Translations under genes and position numbers: made by a program | Origin: Leptothrix cholodnii SP-6 | Lineage (GTDB): Bacteria > Pseudomonadota > Gammaproteobacteria > Burkholderiales > Burkholderiaceae_C | Direction: 5' to 3' | DNA length: 64,000 nt | Assembly (NCBI RefSeq): GCF_000019785.1 | Contig: NC_010524.1 | Location: forward strand, 186,001 to 250,000 | In this document: positions 17,300 to 25,170 of the stretch, one piece after another | Layout of the letters: each line of letters starts with the position of its first letter | Position numbering within the stretch: the first letter of the stretch is position 1 | The notes under the pieces: generated by a model | What the model saw: the letters and a program-made list of their open reading frames with translations, nothing else | Told to the model about the DNA's origin: nothing | Databases searched by the model: none

Positions 17300-18043
17300 T
17301 CAGCTGCTGTGTGCGACGCTCGCTGAGCGCGATGCCAGCCATTTCCCCCACGCAAAGACGAGGAGTGCACCGGCCACGCCGGCTGCGTAACGCACCGAGG
17401 CGCTGACCTCCGGCGTGCCTGCTGCGCCGTCGGCTGCGGCCGGAACCAGATAGGTGGCCAGTGCGGGGTCGGTGACCGCCATCGTGCCGGCAATCCAGCC
17501 CAGCAGCATGCCGCCGATGGTGATGATCATCGGGAAGCGATCCATCAGCTTGATCACCATCTGGCTGCCCCAGACGATGATCGGGATGCTCACCAGCAGG
17601 CCGAAGATCACCAGCGGCAGCGCATGGTCGCCACCGGCACTTTCGGCCGCGCCGGCGATGGCGATGACGTTGTCCAGGCTCATCACGAAGTCGGCCACGA
17701 TGACCGTCTTCACCGCCGCCCACAGCTTGTCGCTGGCCTGGATGCTCCCGTGTGCATCGTCGTGATCGGGCACCAGCAGCTTGATGCCGATCCACAGCAG
17801 CAACAGGGCGCCGACGATCTTCAGGAACGGCACCTGCAACAGGGTCAGCGCGAAGAAGATCAGCACGACCCGCAGGACGATCGCGCCCGCCGTGCCCCAC
17901 AGGATGCCGGCGCGGCGCTGTGCCGCAGGCAGCTTGCGGCAGGCCAGGGCGATGACGACGGCGTTGTCGCCCCCCAGCAGGATGTCGATCATGATGATCT
18001 GACCGACGGCCAGCCAGAAATCGGGCGTGAGAAACTGTTCCAT
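17300..18043 (-). CDS. TerC family integral membrane protein (YjbE type)
   Basis: A 247-residue membrane protein with about seven hydrophobic helices. The paired family motifs are visible: DILLGGDNAVVIALA and, in the second repeat, FVMSLDNVIAIAGAAE, each holding the conserved Asp-Asn pair in a membrane helix. Members are implicated in manganese or other metal-ion export; the metal here cannot be read. Start ATG 18043 (MEQFLTPDF) has GGAGATCC-type purines close by. The 350-base upstream gap was checked for the yybP-ykoY manganese riboswitch often found before terC, and its core sequences were not found. Confidence 0.9.
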   Translation of the reverse strand: MEQFLTPDFWLAVGQIIMIDILLGGDNAVVIALACRKLPAAQRRAGILWGTAGAIVLRVVLIFFALTLLQVPFLKIVGALLLLWIGIKLLVPDHDDAHGSIQASDKLWAAVKTVIVADFVMSLDNVIAIAGAAESAGGDHALPLVIFGLLVSIPIIVWGSQMVIKLMDRFPMIITIGGMLLGWIAGTMAVTDPALATYLVPAAADGAAGTPEVSASVRYAAGVAGALLVFAWGKWLASRSASVAHSS

Positions 18044-18395
18044 GGAGATCCTGTGCAGACGCTGATAGTGCCTTGGCTTCGATCGCTGCGCTGCGCAAGA
18101 CAGGGCGGATCGACGATTCGCAAGAGTGTATGAGCGTTGTTCGAGCACTTTCATGCGTAGCACCACGCACTTCCGCGTGCGTGTTCCCCGCTCGTCGAGG
18201 CGCCTGATGGGCAGCGATGTCCGCCCCATGCGCTGGATCAAGCGGCAGCAAGCTGCTTTCAGAGGGAAACCGCCTTCTCAACACCCCTGCGGAGGCAGTA
18301 CCATTCGCAGCGCTCGGTGCTATCAGGAGAATGCGTGTTCATGCGGCACGCACCCGCCACCGGCACATCAACCGTCCTTGATGGAGAGATCAGAC
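18044..18395. other. Divergent intergenic region between terC and the SWIB gene
   Basis: About 350 bases without a gene, holding the divergent promoters of terC (minus) and the SWIB-domain gene (plus). Open frames across it are chance frames. No recognisable riboswitch, repeat or tRNA is visible. Confidence 0.5.
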
Positions 18396-18797
18396 ATGGC
18401 AACTGCGAAGAAAGCCGCCGCCAAGCCGGCACCGGCCGATAAGGCCGCGGCCGACAAGACGACGGTGGTCGCCCAGACCCCCGCCAAGAAGGTCACGGCG
18501 CCCAAGCCCGCGCTGAAGAAGGCGGCTGCGACCGACGTGGCTGCGAAGCGCACGCCGAACGCGGCGTTCATGAAAGCGATGACCCCTTCGGCCGCTCTGG
18601 CCGCTGTGATCGGCAACACGCCGGCACCGCGCACCGAGGTGACCAAGAAGGTCTGGGAGTACATCAAGAAGCACCAGCTTCAGGATGCAGCCAACAAGCG
18701 CATGATCAACGCCGACGCCAAATTGAAGGCCATCTTCAAGAAGGATCAGGTCTCGATGTTCGAGATGACCAAGCTCATCAGCGATCAGCTGTCCTGA
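18396..18797 (+). CDS. SWIB/MDM2 domain protein with lysine/alanine-rich N-terminus
   Basis: A 133-residue protein. The first ~50 residues are Lys/Ala/Pro-rich (MATAKKAAAKPAPADKAAAD and onward), resembling histone H1-like bacterial proteins. The C-terminal ~80 residues form a SWIB domain: FMKAMTPSAALAAVIG, then RTEVTKKVWEYIKKHQLQD, NKRMINADAKLKAIF and VSMFEMTKLIS. SWIB is a chromatin-remodelling domain in eukaryotes and occurs in chlamydiae and many Burkholderiales, where the role is thought to be DNA or chromatin-like binding. ATG 18396 follows GGAGAG at 18383-18388; the frame is open upstream without conservation. Two hairpins follow the gene. Confidence 0.9.
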   Translation: MATAKKAAAKPAPADKAAADKTTVVAQTPAKKVTAPKPALKKAAATDVAAKRTPNAAFMKAMTPSAALAAVIGNTPAPRTEVTKKVWEYIKKHQLQDAANKRMINADAKLKAIFKKDQVSMFEMTKLISDQLS

Positions 18798-18813
18798 GCT
18801 GGCGATCCAGGCT

Positions 18814-18835
18814 CGGATCCCGTCGGTGGGATCCG
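18814..18835 (+). terminator. Hairpin after SWIB gene
   Basis: Stem CGGATCCC and GGGATCCG with loop GTCGGT, 16 bases after the SWIB stop. The following sequence has little T-tract, so this is probably an mRNA 3'-end stabilising hairpin ahead of the true terminator at 18849. Confidence 0.5.
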
Positions 18836-18848
18836 GGTGTTGGCAGAC

Positions 18849-18877
18849 AACCCGGCCTCGGCCGGGTTTTCTTTTTT
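18849..18877. terminator. Rho-independent terminator between SWIB gene and argC
   Basis: Stem AACCCGGCC (18849-18857) and GGCCGGGTT (18860-18868) followed by a T-rich tract to 18877, immediately before the argC stop codon. It serves the SWIB gene and may act weakly on the convergent argC transcript. Confidence 0.85.
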
Positions 18878-19825
18878 CTACAGGCCCAGGGCCTCGTCGA
18901 CACCCAGGTGCAGGTTCATGGCCTGCACCGCTGCCCCGCTGGCGCCCTTGCCCAGGTTGTCCAGGCGCGCCATCAGCAGGGCCTGTTCACCCTGCGCGAA
19001 GACGAACAGGTCGACCCGGTTGGTGTCGTTGCAGGCCTGGATGTCGAAGAATCCGTCCTCCAGCGTGGCCGCGTCGTTGAGCGGCATCACCCGCACGAAA
19101 GCCTCGCCCTCGTAGTGGCGGCTCAAGGCGTCATGGATGCGCTGCGCGCTGGTGCCTGCGACCAGTTGATTCAGGTGCAGCGGCACCGTCACGGCCAGGC
19201 CCTTGTAGAAGTCGCCCACCACCGGCATGAACAGCGGCTTGGTGCGCAGCCCGGTGTGCGCCATCATTTCCGGGATGTGCTTGTGCGCCAGGCTCAGCGC
19301 ATAAGGCCGCGGCGACTGCAGACGGGCATCGTCGCCGGCCTGGTACTGCTCGATCATCTTCTTGCCGCCACCCGAGTAGCCCGTGATCGAGGTGGCGCTG
19401 ACGGCCAGTTCAGGCGCCACCAGACCGGCGTCGACCAGCGGCCGCAGCAGCAGGATGAAGGCGCTGGCGTGGCAGCCCGGGTTGGCGATGCGCTTGCCGG
19501 TGCGCAGCCGTTCGCGCTGGCCCGGCGCCAGTTCGGGCAGGCCGAAGGCCCAGCCCGGTTCGATGCGGTGCGCCGTGCTGGCGTCGATCAGGCAGGTGTC
19601 CGGATTGGTGATCAGCGCCACCGCTTCCTTGGCGGCGGCATCGGGCAGGCACAGGAAGGCCACGTCGGCGGCGTTGAGCAGGCGGGCGCGCTCGGCGCCG
19701 TCCTTGCGCAGCTCGGGGGCGATGCGCAACACCTCGATGTCGGCGCGCTGTGCCAGGTATTCGTGGATGCGCAGGCCGGTCGTGCCCTCCTGGCCGTCGA
19801 CAAACACGGTATGTTTCTTGGACAT
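18878..19825 (-). CDS. argC: N-acetyl-gamma-glutamyl-phosphate reductase
   Basis: ArgC reduces N-acetylglutamyl phosphate to the semialdehyde in arginine synthesis, using NADPH. The 315-residue product belongs to the shorter type 2 family. Visible are the N-terminal nucleotide-binding start [20 protein letters not shown], the catalytic cysteine in [13 protein letters not shown], and the [10 protein letters not shown] segment. No other arg gene is adjacent. It is divergent from the RBBP9-like hydrolase gene with 70 bases between the starts. Confidence 0.93.
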   Translation of the reverse strand: MSKKHTVFVDGQEGTTGLRIHEYLAQRADIEVLRIAPELRKDGAERARLLNAADVAFLCLPDAAAKEAVALITNPDTCLIDASTAHRIEPGWAFGLPELAPGQRERLRTGKRIANPGCHASAFILLLRPLVDAGLVAPELAVSATSITGYSGGGKKMIEQYQAGDDARLQSPRPYALSLAHKHIPEMMAHTGLRTKPLFMPVVGDFYKGLAVTVPLHLNQLVAGTSAQRIHDALSRHYEGEAFVRVMPLNDAATLEDGFFDIQACNDTNRVDLFVFAQGEQALLMARLDNLGKGASGAAVQAMNLHLGVDEALGL

Positions 19826-19895
19826 CTCTGGGCTCTTTCAGGTCTCTTGGGTCGGGCGGTGATCACGTCGGGATCGCCAGCCGCAAGAATACGGC

Positions 19896-20510
19896 ATGGC
19901 GATTTCTCCCTCCCTTTCTCCCGGTCGTGACGCGGCCGGTGCTTCTTCCGATTCACCCGAGGCGCATCGGGTCCTGATCCTGCCGGGCTGGCAGGATTCG
20001 GACGCCGACCACTGGCAAAGCCGCTGGGTCGCCCTGCACGGCTACGAGCGCGTCGAGCAGAGCGACTGGTTGTGGCCACGCCGAGGCGACTGGATGGCGC
20101 GCCTCGACGAGGTCGTGCAGTCCGACGACCGCCCGGTGGTGCTGGTGGCGCACAGTCTCGGCTGCCACCTGGTGGCCGCGTGGTCGGCGCACAGTGCCCA
20201 CGCGGCGCGCGTGCAGGCGGCCTTGCTGGTGGCGCCGCCCGATACCGAGCGGCCCGACATGCCGCCCCAGTTGCACAACTGGCGTCCGATCAACCGGCGC
20301 CGCCTGCCGTTTGCATGCTGTGCCGTGATCTCGAGCGACGACCCGTACGGTTCGCATGAACGTTCGCTCGGCTTGTGCTCCGAATGGGGCGCCGAGGTCG
20401 TGGAAGCGGGGGCGCGGGGGCATCTCAATTCGGTGTCCGGCCTGGGCGATTGGCCCGAGGGCCATGCTGCGCTGCAGGATCTGATTCGGCGCGCGAGGCA
20501 GACCGGCTGA
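19896..20510 (+). CDS. RBBP9/YdeN-like alpha/beta hydrolase
   Basis: A 204-residue serine hydrolase of the RBBP9/YdeN family (DUF1234-like). The N-terminal strand HRVLILPGWQDSDADHWQ and the nucleophile elbow VAHSLGCH are visible, the acid is probably in ISSDDPYG, and the catalytic His may be in GARGHLNS. The natural substrate of the family is mostly unknown. It ends 30 bases before parB on the same strand, so the two are probably co-transcribed, a pairing seen in Burkholderiales near the parAB locus. Confidence 0.85.
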   Translation: MAISPSLSPGRDAAGASSDSPEAHRVLILPGWQDSDADHWQSRWVALHGYERVEQSDWLWPRRGDWMARLDEVVQSDDRPVVLVAHSLGCHLVAAWSAHSAHAARVQAALLVAPPDTERPDMPPQLHNWRPINRRRLPFACCAVISSDDPYGSHERSLGLCSEWGAEVVEAGARGHLNSVSGLGDWPEGHAALQDLIRRARQTG

Positions 20511-20540
20511 ACGCGCCGCGCGATCGCCGACAATCGCCGC

Positions 20541-21449
20541 ATGGTCACCAAGAAGCCCAAAGGTCTCGGTCGCGGTCTGGAAGCTCTGCTCGGACCGCAG
20601 GTCGGCGTCGACACCGACAGCAACGGCGGACAGCCGCAGCCGAGCGCCGTCAAGCTGGCGCAGTTGCAACCCGGGCGCTACCAGCCGCGCACCCGCATGG
20701 ACGAGGGCGCGCTGTTCGAGCTGGCCGAGAGCATCAAGGCGCAGGGCGTGATGCAGCCGATCCTGGTGCGCCCCGTCGACGCCCGCGACGGCCTGCCGAT
20801 GTACGAGATCATCGCCGGCGAACGGCGCAGCCGGGCCGCCCGGCTGGCCGGGCTCGACGAGGTGCCGGTGCTGGTGCGCGACGTGCCCGACCAGACCGCC
20901 GCCGCGATGGCGCTGATCGAGAACATCCAGCGCGAGGATCTCAACCCGCTCGAGGAAGCGCAGGGCGTGCAGCGCCTGATCAGCGAGTTCGGCCTGACGC
21001 ACGAAGAGGCGGCGCAGGCGATCGGCCGCAGCCGCAGTGCCACCAGCAACCTGCTGCGCCTGCTCAACCTGGCCGATCCGGTGCAGCAGCTCCTGATGGC
21101 GGGTGACCTCGACATGGGTCACGCCCGTGCCCTGCTGCCGCTCGAGCGTGTGCACCAGATCACCGGCGCGCACGAGATCGTCGCGCGCAAGCTGTCGGTG
21201 CGCGAGGCCGAGAAACTGGTCTCGCGCCAGGAGAGTGCGCGGCAGGCGCCGTTACTGCGCATGAAGGCCGACAAGTCGCGCGATCTGATCCGCATCGAGG
21301 AGCAACTCGCCGACGCGCTGACTGCCGCGGTCGAGATCCGGGTGCGCAAGCGCACCAAACGCGGGGAGCAGGGCGAAATCGCGATCGCTTTCGGTTCGCT
21401 GGACGAACTCAACGGCTTGCTCGACAAGCTGGGCCTGAGCGAACGCTGA
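20541..21449 (+). CDS. parB: Chromosome-partitioning ParB/Spo0J protein
   Basis: A 302-residue ParB. The N-terminal KGLGRGLEALLG is typical of chromosomal ParB and corresponds to the ParA-interacting tail. The ParB/Srx domain follows with the CTP-binding motif region YEIIAGERRSRAARLAGL and ENIQREDLNPLEEAQG, then a helix-turn-helix (EEAAQAIGRSRSATSNLLRLLNLAD) and a C-terminal dimerisation region. ParB binds parS and spreads as a CTP-loaded clamp. parA is not adjacent: the gene before the hydrolase is argC on the other strand, and no parA lies elsewhere in the window. I found no obvious parS palindrome here. Confidence 0.93.
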   Translation: MVTKKPKGLGRGLEALLGPQVGVDTDSNGGQPQPSAVKLAQLQPGRYQPRTRMDEGALFELAESIKAQGVMQPILVRPVDARDGLPMYEIIAGERRSRAARLAGLDEVPVLVRDVPDQTAAAMALIENIQREDLNPLEEAQGVQRLISEFGLTHEEAAQAIGRSRSATSNLLRLLNLADPVQQLLMAGDLDMGHARALLPLERVHQITGAHEIVARKLSVREAEKLVSRQESARQAPLLRMKADKSRDLIRIEEQLADALTAAVEIRVRKRTKRGEQGEIAIAFGSLDELNGLLDKLGLSER

Positions 21450-21899
21450 GCGAAACTCCCCTCGCCGAACCCCGGGTCGCGCCATCGGCAGGCCTTTCCA
21501 TGTTGACCTTCGGCCGTTGCGCACGCATGCTGTGACGGAGGTTGCGAACCGGTGGCCGCTGTCGCACAGTCGGCTCGTGACGGGCACAGGGCTTGCAATG
21601 TCAACCAAGGTCAACAGCCGGCCGTGTAGCAAGTGAAGAATTCCGCAGCGAGCCACCGGGCGTTCATAAAAGGCGAGCAAGCTGCGGGTTCTTCAGCAGG
21701 CGAAACACCTCAAGTTGAACGAAGCTGACACCATCGGGTCAGACGAAAGAGATCGCGTTAGACGTCGGCAGAGCGACGGAAAGCTCTGATGAAGCCTCGC
21801 ACCGCTCAACACGAAGGCGGCGTACGGACTTCATCAGATCTTCCCTGGTGCAGCGGCACTGATCATGCCTCTGCATCCCCTGACTCCCAGGAGGCCTGC
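21450..21899. other. Long intergenic region upstream of prkA
   Basis: About 450 bases without a gene that should hold the prkA promoter and a long leader. It contains an inverted repeat, TGTTGACCTT (21501-21510) and AAGGTCAACA (21607-21616), with GTCAAC also repeated directly at 21600-21605. This could be a regulator-binding pair or a long-range stem. No clear sigma-54 or sigma-S box could be assigned by eye. Confidence 0.5.
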
Positions 21900-23822
21900 A
21901 TGGACGTGATCAGCAACTTCGCCGCTCGCTACGAGCGCACCAAAGAAGAGGAACTCACGCTGGAGGAGTACCTTGCCGAGTGCAAGCGCAACCCTCTGGC
22001 ATACGCCACGGCCCCCGAGCGCATGCTCAAGGCCATCGGTGAGCCGCAGATGGTCGACACCCGCAACGACCCGCGGCTGTCGCGCATCTTTGCCAACAAG
22101 GTCATCAAGATCTACCCGGCCTTCGCCGAGTTCTACGGCATGGAAGAGGCCATCGAGCAGGTGGTCAGCTACTTCCGCCATGCCGCTCAGGGCCTGGAGG
22201 AAAAGAAGCAGATCCTGTATCTGCTGGGCCCGGTCGGGGGTGGCAAGAGCTCGATCGCCGAGCGCCTGAAACTGCTGATGCAGGAGGTGCCGTTCTACGC
22301 CGTCAAGGGCTCGCCGGTGAACGAGTCGCCGCTCGGGCTGTTCGACAACGACGAAGACGGACCGGTGCTCGAGAAGGAATACGGCATCCCGCGGCGCTAC
22401 CTCACGCGGATCATGAGCCCGTGGGCGGTCAAGCGGCTGGAGGAATACGGCGGCGACATCCGGCGCTTCAAGGTGGTCCGGCGCTACCCGAGCATCCTCA
22501 AGCAGGTCGGCATTTCCAAGACCGAGCCGGGTGACGAGAACAACCAGGACATCAGCTCGCTGGTCGGCAAGGTCGACATCCGCAAGCTCGAGACCTACGC
22601 GCAGGACGACCCGGACGCCTACAGCTACTCCGGCGGCCTGTGCCTGGCCAACCAGGGCCTGCTCGAGTTCGTCGAGATGTTCAAGGCGCCGATCAAGGTG
22701 CTGCACCCGCTGCTGACGGCCACGCAGGAGTCCAACTTCAAGGGCACCGAAGGCTTCGGCGCGATCCCGTTCGACGGCATCGTGCTGGCGCACAGCAACG
22801 AGAGCGAGTGGAAGGCGTTCCGCAACAACAAGAACAACGAGGCCTTCCTCGACCGGATCTACATCGTCAAGGTGCCGTACTGCCTGCGCGTGAGCGAGGA
22901 AGTGAAGATCTACGAGAAGCTGCTCAAGGGCAGCTCGCTGGCCGGCGCCACCTGCGCACCGGGCACGCTGAAGATGATGAGCCAGTTCGCCATCCTGACC
23001 CGCCTGAAGGAGCCCGAGAACTCGAGCCTCTACAGCAAGATGATGGTCTACGACGGCGAGAACCTGAAGGACACCGACCCGCGCGCCAAGAGCTACCAGG
23101 AGTACCGCGACTACGCCGGCGTCGACGAGGGCATGAGCGGCATCAGCACGCGTTTCGCCTACAAGATCATCTCCAAGGTCTTCAACTTCGACAGCCAGGA
23201 GATCGCCGCCAACCCGGTGCACCTGATGTACGTGCTGGAGCAGCAGATCGAGCGTGAGCAGTTCCCGGCCGAGCTCGAGCAGAAGTACGTCGCCTACATC
23301 AAGGAGCTGCTGGCGCCGCGTTACGCCGAGTTCATCGGCAAGGAGATCCAGACCGCCTACCTGGAGAGCTACAGCGAATACGGCCAGAACATCTTCGACC
23401 GCTACGTCACCTACGCCGACTACTGGATCCAGGACCAGGAATACCGCGACACCGACACCGGCGAGGTGTTCGACCGCGGCTCGCTGAACGGTGAACTCGA
23501 GAAGATCGAGAAGCCCGCCGGCATCGCCAACCCGAAGGACTTCCGCAACGAGATCGTCAACTTCGTGCTGCGTGCCCGGGCCAACAACCAGGGCAAGAAT
23601 CCGGTCTGGACCAGCTACGAGAAGCTGCGCGTGGTGATCGAGAAGAAGATGTTCTCCAACACCGAGGAACTGCTGCCCGTCATCAGCTTCAACGCCAAGG
23701 CCAGCGCAGACGAGGCCAAGAAGCACGAGGACTTCGTCAACCGCATGGTCAACAAGGGCTACACCGGCAAGCAGGTGCGGCTGCTGTGCGAGTGGTATCT
23801 GCGGGTGCGCAAGTCCAGCTGA
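21900..23822 (+). CDS. prkA: PrkA/YeaG family serine protein kinase
   Basis: A 640-residue member of the PrkA family. The AAA+-type ATP site LLGPVGGGKSS is at residues ~108-118, and the C-terminal half is the PrkA-specific region (for example VARRYPSILK-like and AFRNNKNNEAFLDRIYIVKVPYCLR segments). E. coli YeaG is a stress- and starvation-induced kinase; Bacillus PrkA is linked to sporulation and may act as a protease. ATG 21900 has an ideal AGGAGG at 21889-21894, so the upstream in-frame ATG at 21789 is rejected. First gene of the prkA-yeaH-spoVR operon. Confidence 0.95.
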   Translation: MDVISNFAARYERTKEEELTLEEYLAECKRNPLAYATAPERMLKAIGEPQMVDTRNDPRLSRIFANKVIKIYPAFAEFYGMEEAIEQVVSYFRHAAQGLEEKKQILYLLGPVGGGKSSIAERLKLLMQEVPFYAVKGSPVNESPLGLFDNDEDGPVLEKEYGIPRRYLTRIMSPWAVKRLEEYGGDIRRFKVVRRYPSILKQVGISKTEPGDENNQDISSLVGKVDIRKLETYAQDDPDAYSYSGGLCLANQGLLEFVEMFKAPIKVLHPLLTATQESNFKGTEGFGAIPFDGIVLAHSNESEWKAFRNNKNNEAFLDRIYIVKVPYCLRVSEEVKIYEKLLKGSSLAGATCAPGTLKMMSQFAILTRLKEPENSSLYSKMMVYDGENLKDTDPRAKSYQEYRDYAGVDEGMSGISTRFAYKIISKVFNFDSQEIAANPVHLMYVLEQQIEREQFPAELEQKYVAYIKELLAPRYAEFIGKEIQTAYLESYSEYGQNIFDRYVTYADYWIQDQEYRDTDTGEVFDRGSLNGELEKIEKPAGIANPKDFRNEIVNFVLRARANNQGKNPVWTSYEKLRVVIEKKMFSNTEELLPVISFNAKASADEAKKHEDFVNRMVNKGYTGKQVRLLCEWYLRVRKSS

Positions 23823-23846
23823 AGCCGAGACAGATCAAGGGCAAAC

Positions 23847-25133
23847 ATGCAGCAGATCATCGACCGCCGATTGGCCGGCAAGAACAAGTCGATCGGCAAC
23901 CGCGAACGCTTTCTGCGCCGCTACAAGGGGCAGATACGGGAGGCCGTGCGCCGGTCGATCGATGGTCGCGGCATCCGCGATCTCGAGCGTGGCGAGGAGA
24001 TCCGCATCCCGAAGAAGGATGTCTCCGAGCCGGTGTTCCACCACGGCTCGGGCGGCAAGCGCGAGATGGTGCATCCGGGCAACCAGGAATACCTGGCCGG
24101 TGACCGCATCAAGCGTCCGCCCGGCGGTGGCGGGGGCGGCAAGGGCGGCGGGCAGGCCAGCGATTCGGGCGAGGGCGATGACGATTTCGTCTTCAGCCTG
24201 AGCAAGGAAGAGTTCATGCAGGTCTTTTTCGAAGACCTGGCGCTGCCGCACCTGATCCGCACCCAGCTGGCCGAAACGCCCGAATGGAAGAGCCACCGCG
24301 CCGGTTACGTGAGCGCCGGCAACCCGAGCAACCTGCACGTCGTGCGCTCGATGCGCGGGGCGCTCGGACGGCGCATCGCGCTGGGCATGGAGAGCCGCCG
24401 CGAACTGCGTCGACTCGAGGCCTTGCTGGTCGAGCTGAAACGCGATCTGAAGCCGGGCGATGCGGTGGCGCTGCAGCTGATCGCCGACACCGAGGCGAGC
24501 ATCTCGGCCCTGCGTCACCGGCTCGGCGCGATCCCGTTTCTCGATCCGCTCGACCTGCGCTTTCGCAACCGCGTGCGGGTGCCGGTGCCCACCAGCAAGG
24601 CGGTGATGTTCTGCCTGATGGACGTGTCGGGTTCGATGGACGAGGGGCGCAAGGAGCTGTCCAAGCGCTTCTTCATCCTGCTGTACCTGTTCCTGACGCG
24701 GCACTACGAGAAGATCGACATCGTCTTCATCCGCCACCACACCCAGGCCCAGGAGGTCGACGAGCAGGGTTTCTTCCACTCCACCGAGACCGGTGGCACG
24801 GTGGTGTCGAGCGCGCTGGTGCTGATGGAGGAGATCATCCGCGCCCGCTACCCGAGTGACCAGTGGAACATCTACGGCGCGCAGGCCAGCGACGGCGACA
24901 ACTGGCACCACGACAGCGGCCGCTGCCGCGAGCTGCTCGAGCAGAAGATCCTGCCGCTGTGCCGCTACTACGCCTACGTGCAGGTGGCCGAGCCCGAACA
25001 GAACCTGTGGGAAGAGTATTGCCGGCTGGCCGAGGCCTCCGGCCCGCACTTCGCGATGCGCAAGGTGACCGAGGCCGGGCAGATCTATCCGGTTTTCCGT
25101 GACCTGTTCAAGAAGGAAGGCGCCAGCGCATGA
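23847..25133 (+). CDS. YeaH/YhbH family protein with VWA-like domain
   Basis: A 428-residue protein of the YeaH/YhbH (DUF444) family, always found with PrkA. The N-terminus is basic (MQQIIDRRLAGKNKSIGNRERFLRRYKG). A glycine-rich linker lies near residues 90-105 (PPGGGGGGKGGGQAS), and a von Willebrand A-like fold follows with the MIDAS-type motif MDVSGSMDEGRK. It starts 24 bases after prkA. The biochemical role is not established; the VWA domain suggests metal-dependent protein binding, perhaps assembling PrkA and SpoVR. Confidence 0.93.
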   Translation: MQQIIDRRLAGKNKSIGNRERFLRRYKGQIREAVRRSIDGRGIRDLERGEEIRIPKKDVSEPVFHHGSGGKREMVHPGNQEYLAGDRIKRPPGGGGGGKGGGQASDSGEGDDDFVFSLSKEEFMQVFFEDLALPHLIRTQLAETPEWKSHRAGYVSAGNPSNLHVVRSMRGALGRRIALGMESRRELRRLEALLVELKRDLKPGDAVALQLIADTEASISALRHRLGAIPFLDPLDLRFRNRVRVPVPTSKAVMFCLMDVSGSMDEGRKELSKRFFILLYLFLTRHYEKIDIVFIRHHTQAQEVDEQGFFHSTETGGTVVSSALVLMEEIIRARYPSDQWNIYGAQASDGDNWHHDSGRCRELLEQKILPLCRYYAYVQVAEPEQNLWEEYCRLAEASGPHFAMRKVTEAGQIYPVFRDLFKKEGASA

Positions 25134-25170
25134 GCGCGGTGCCGACCTTCGCAGACCCAGGAGTCCGCTG

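Noticed and set aside
18044..18300. Possible yybP-ykoY manganese riboswitch before terC
   Set aside because: The core sequences expected for that riboswitch are not visible on the minus strand.
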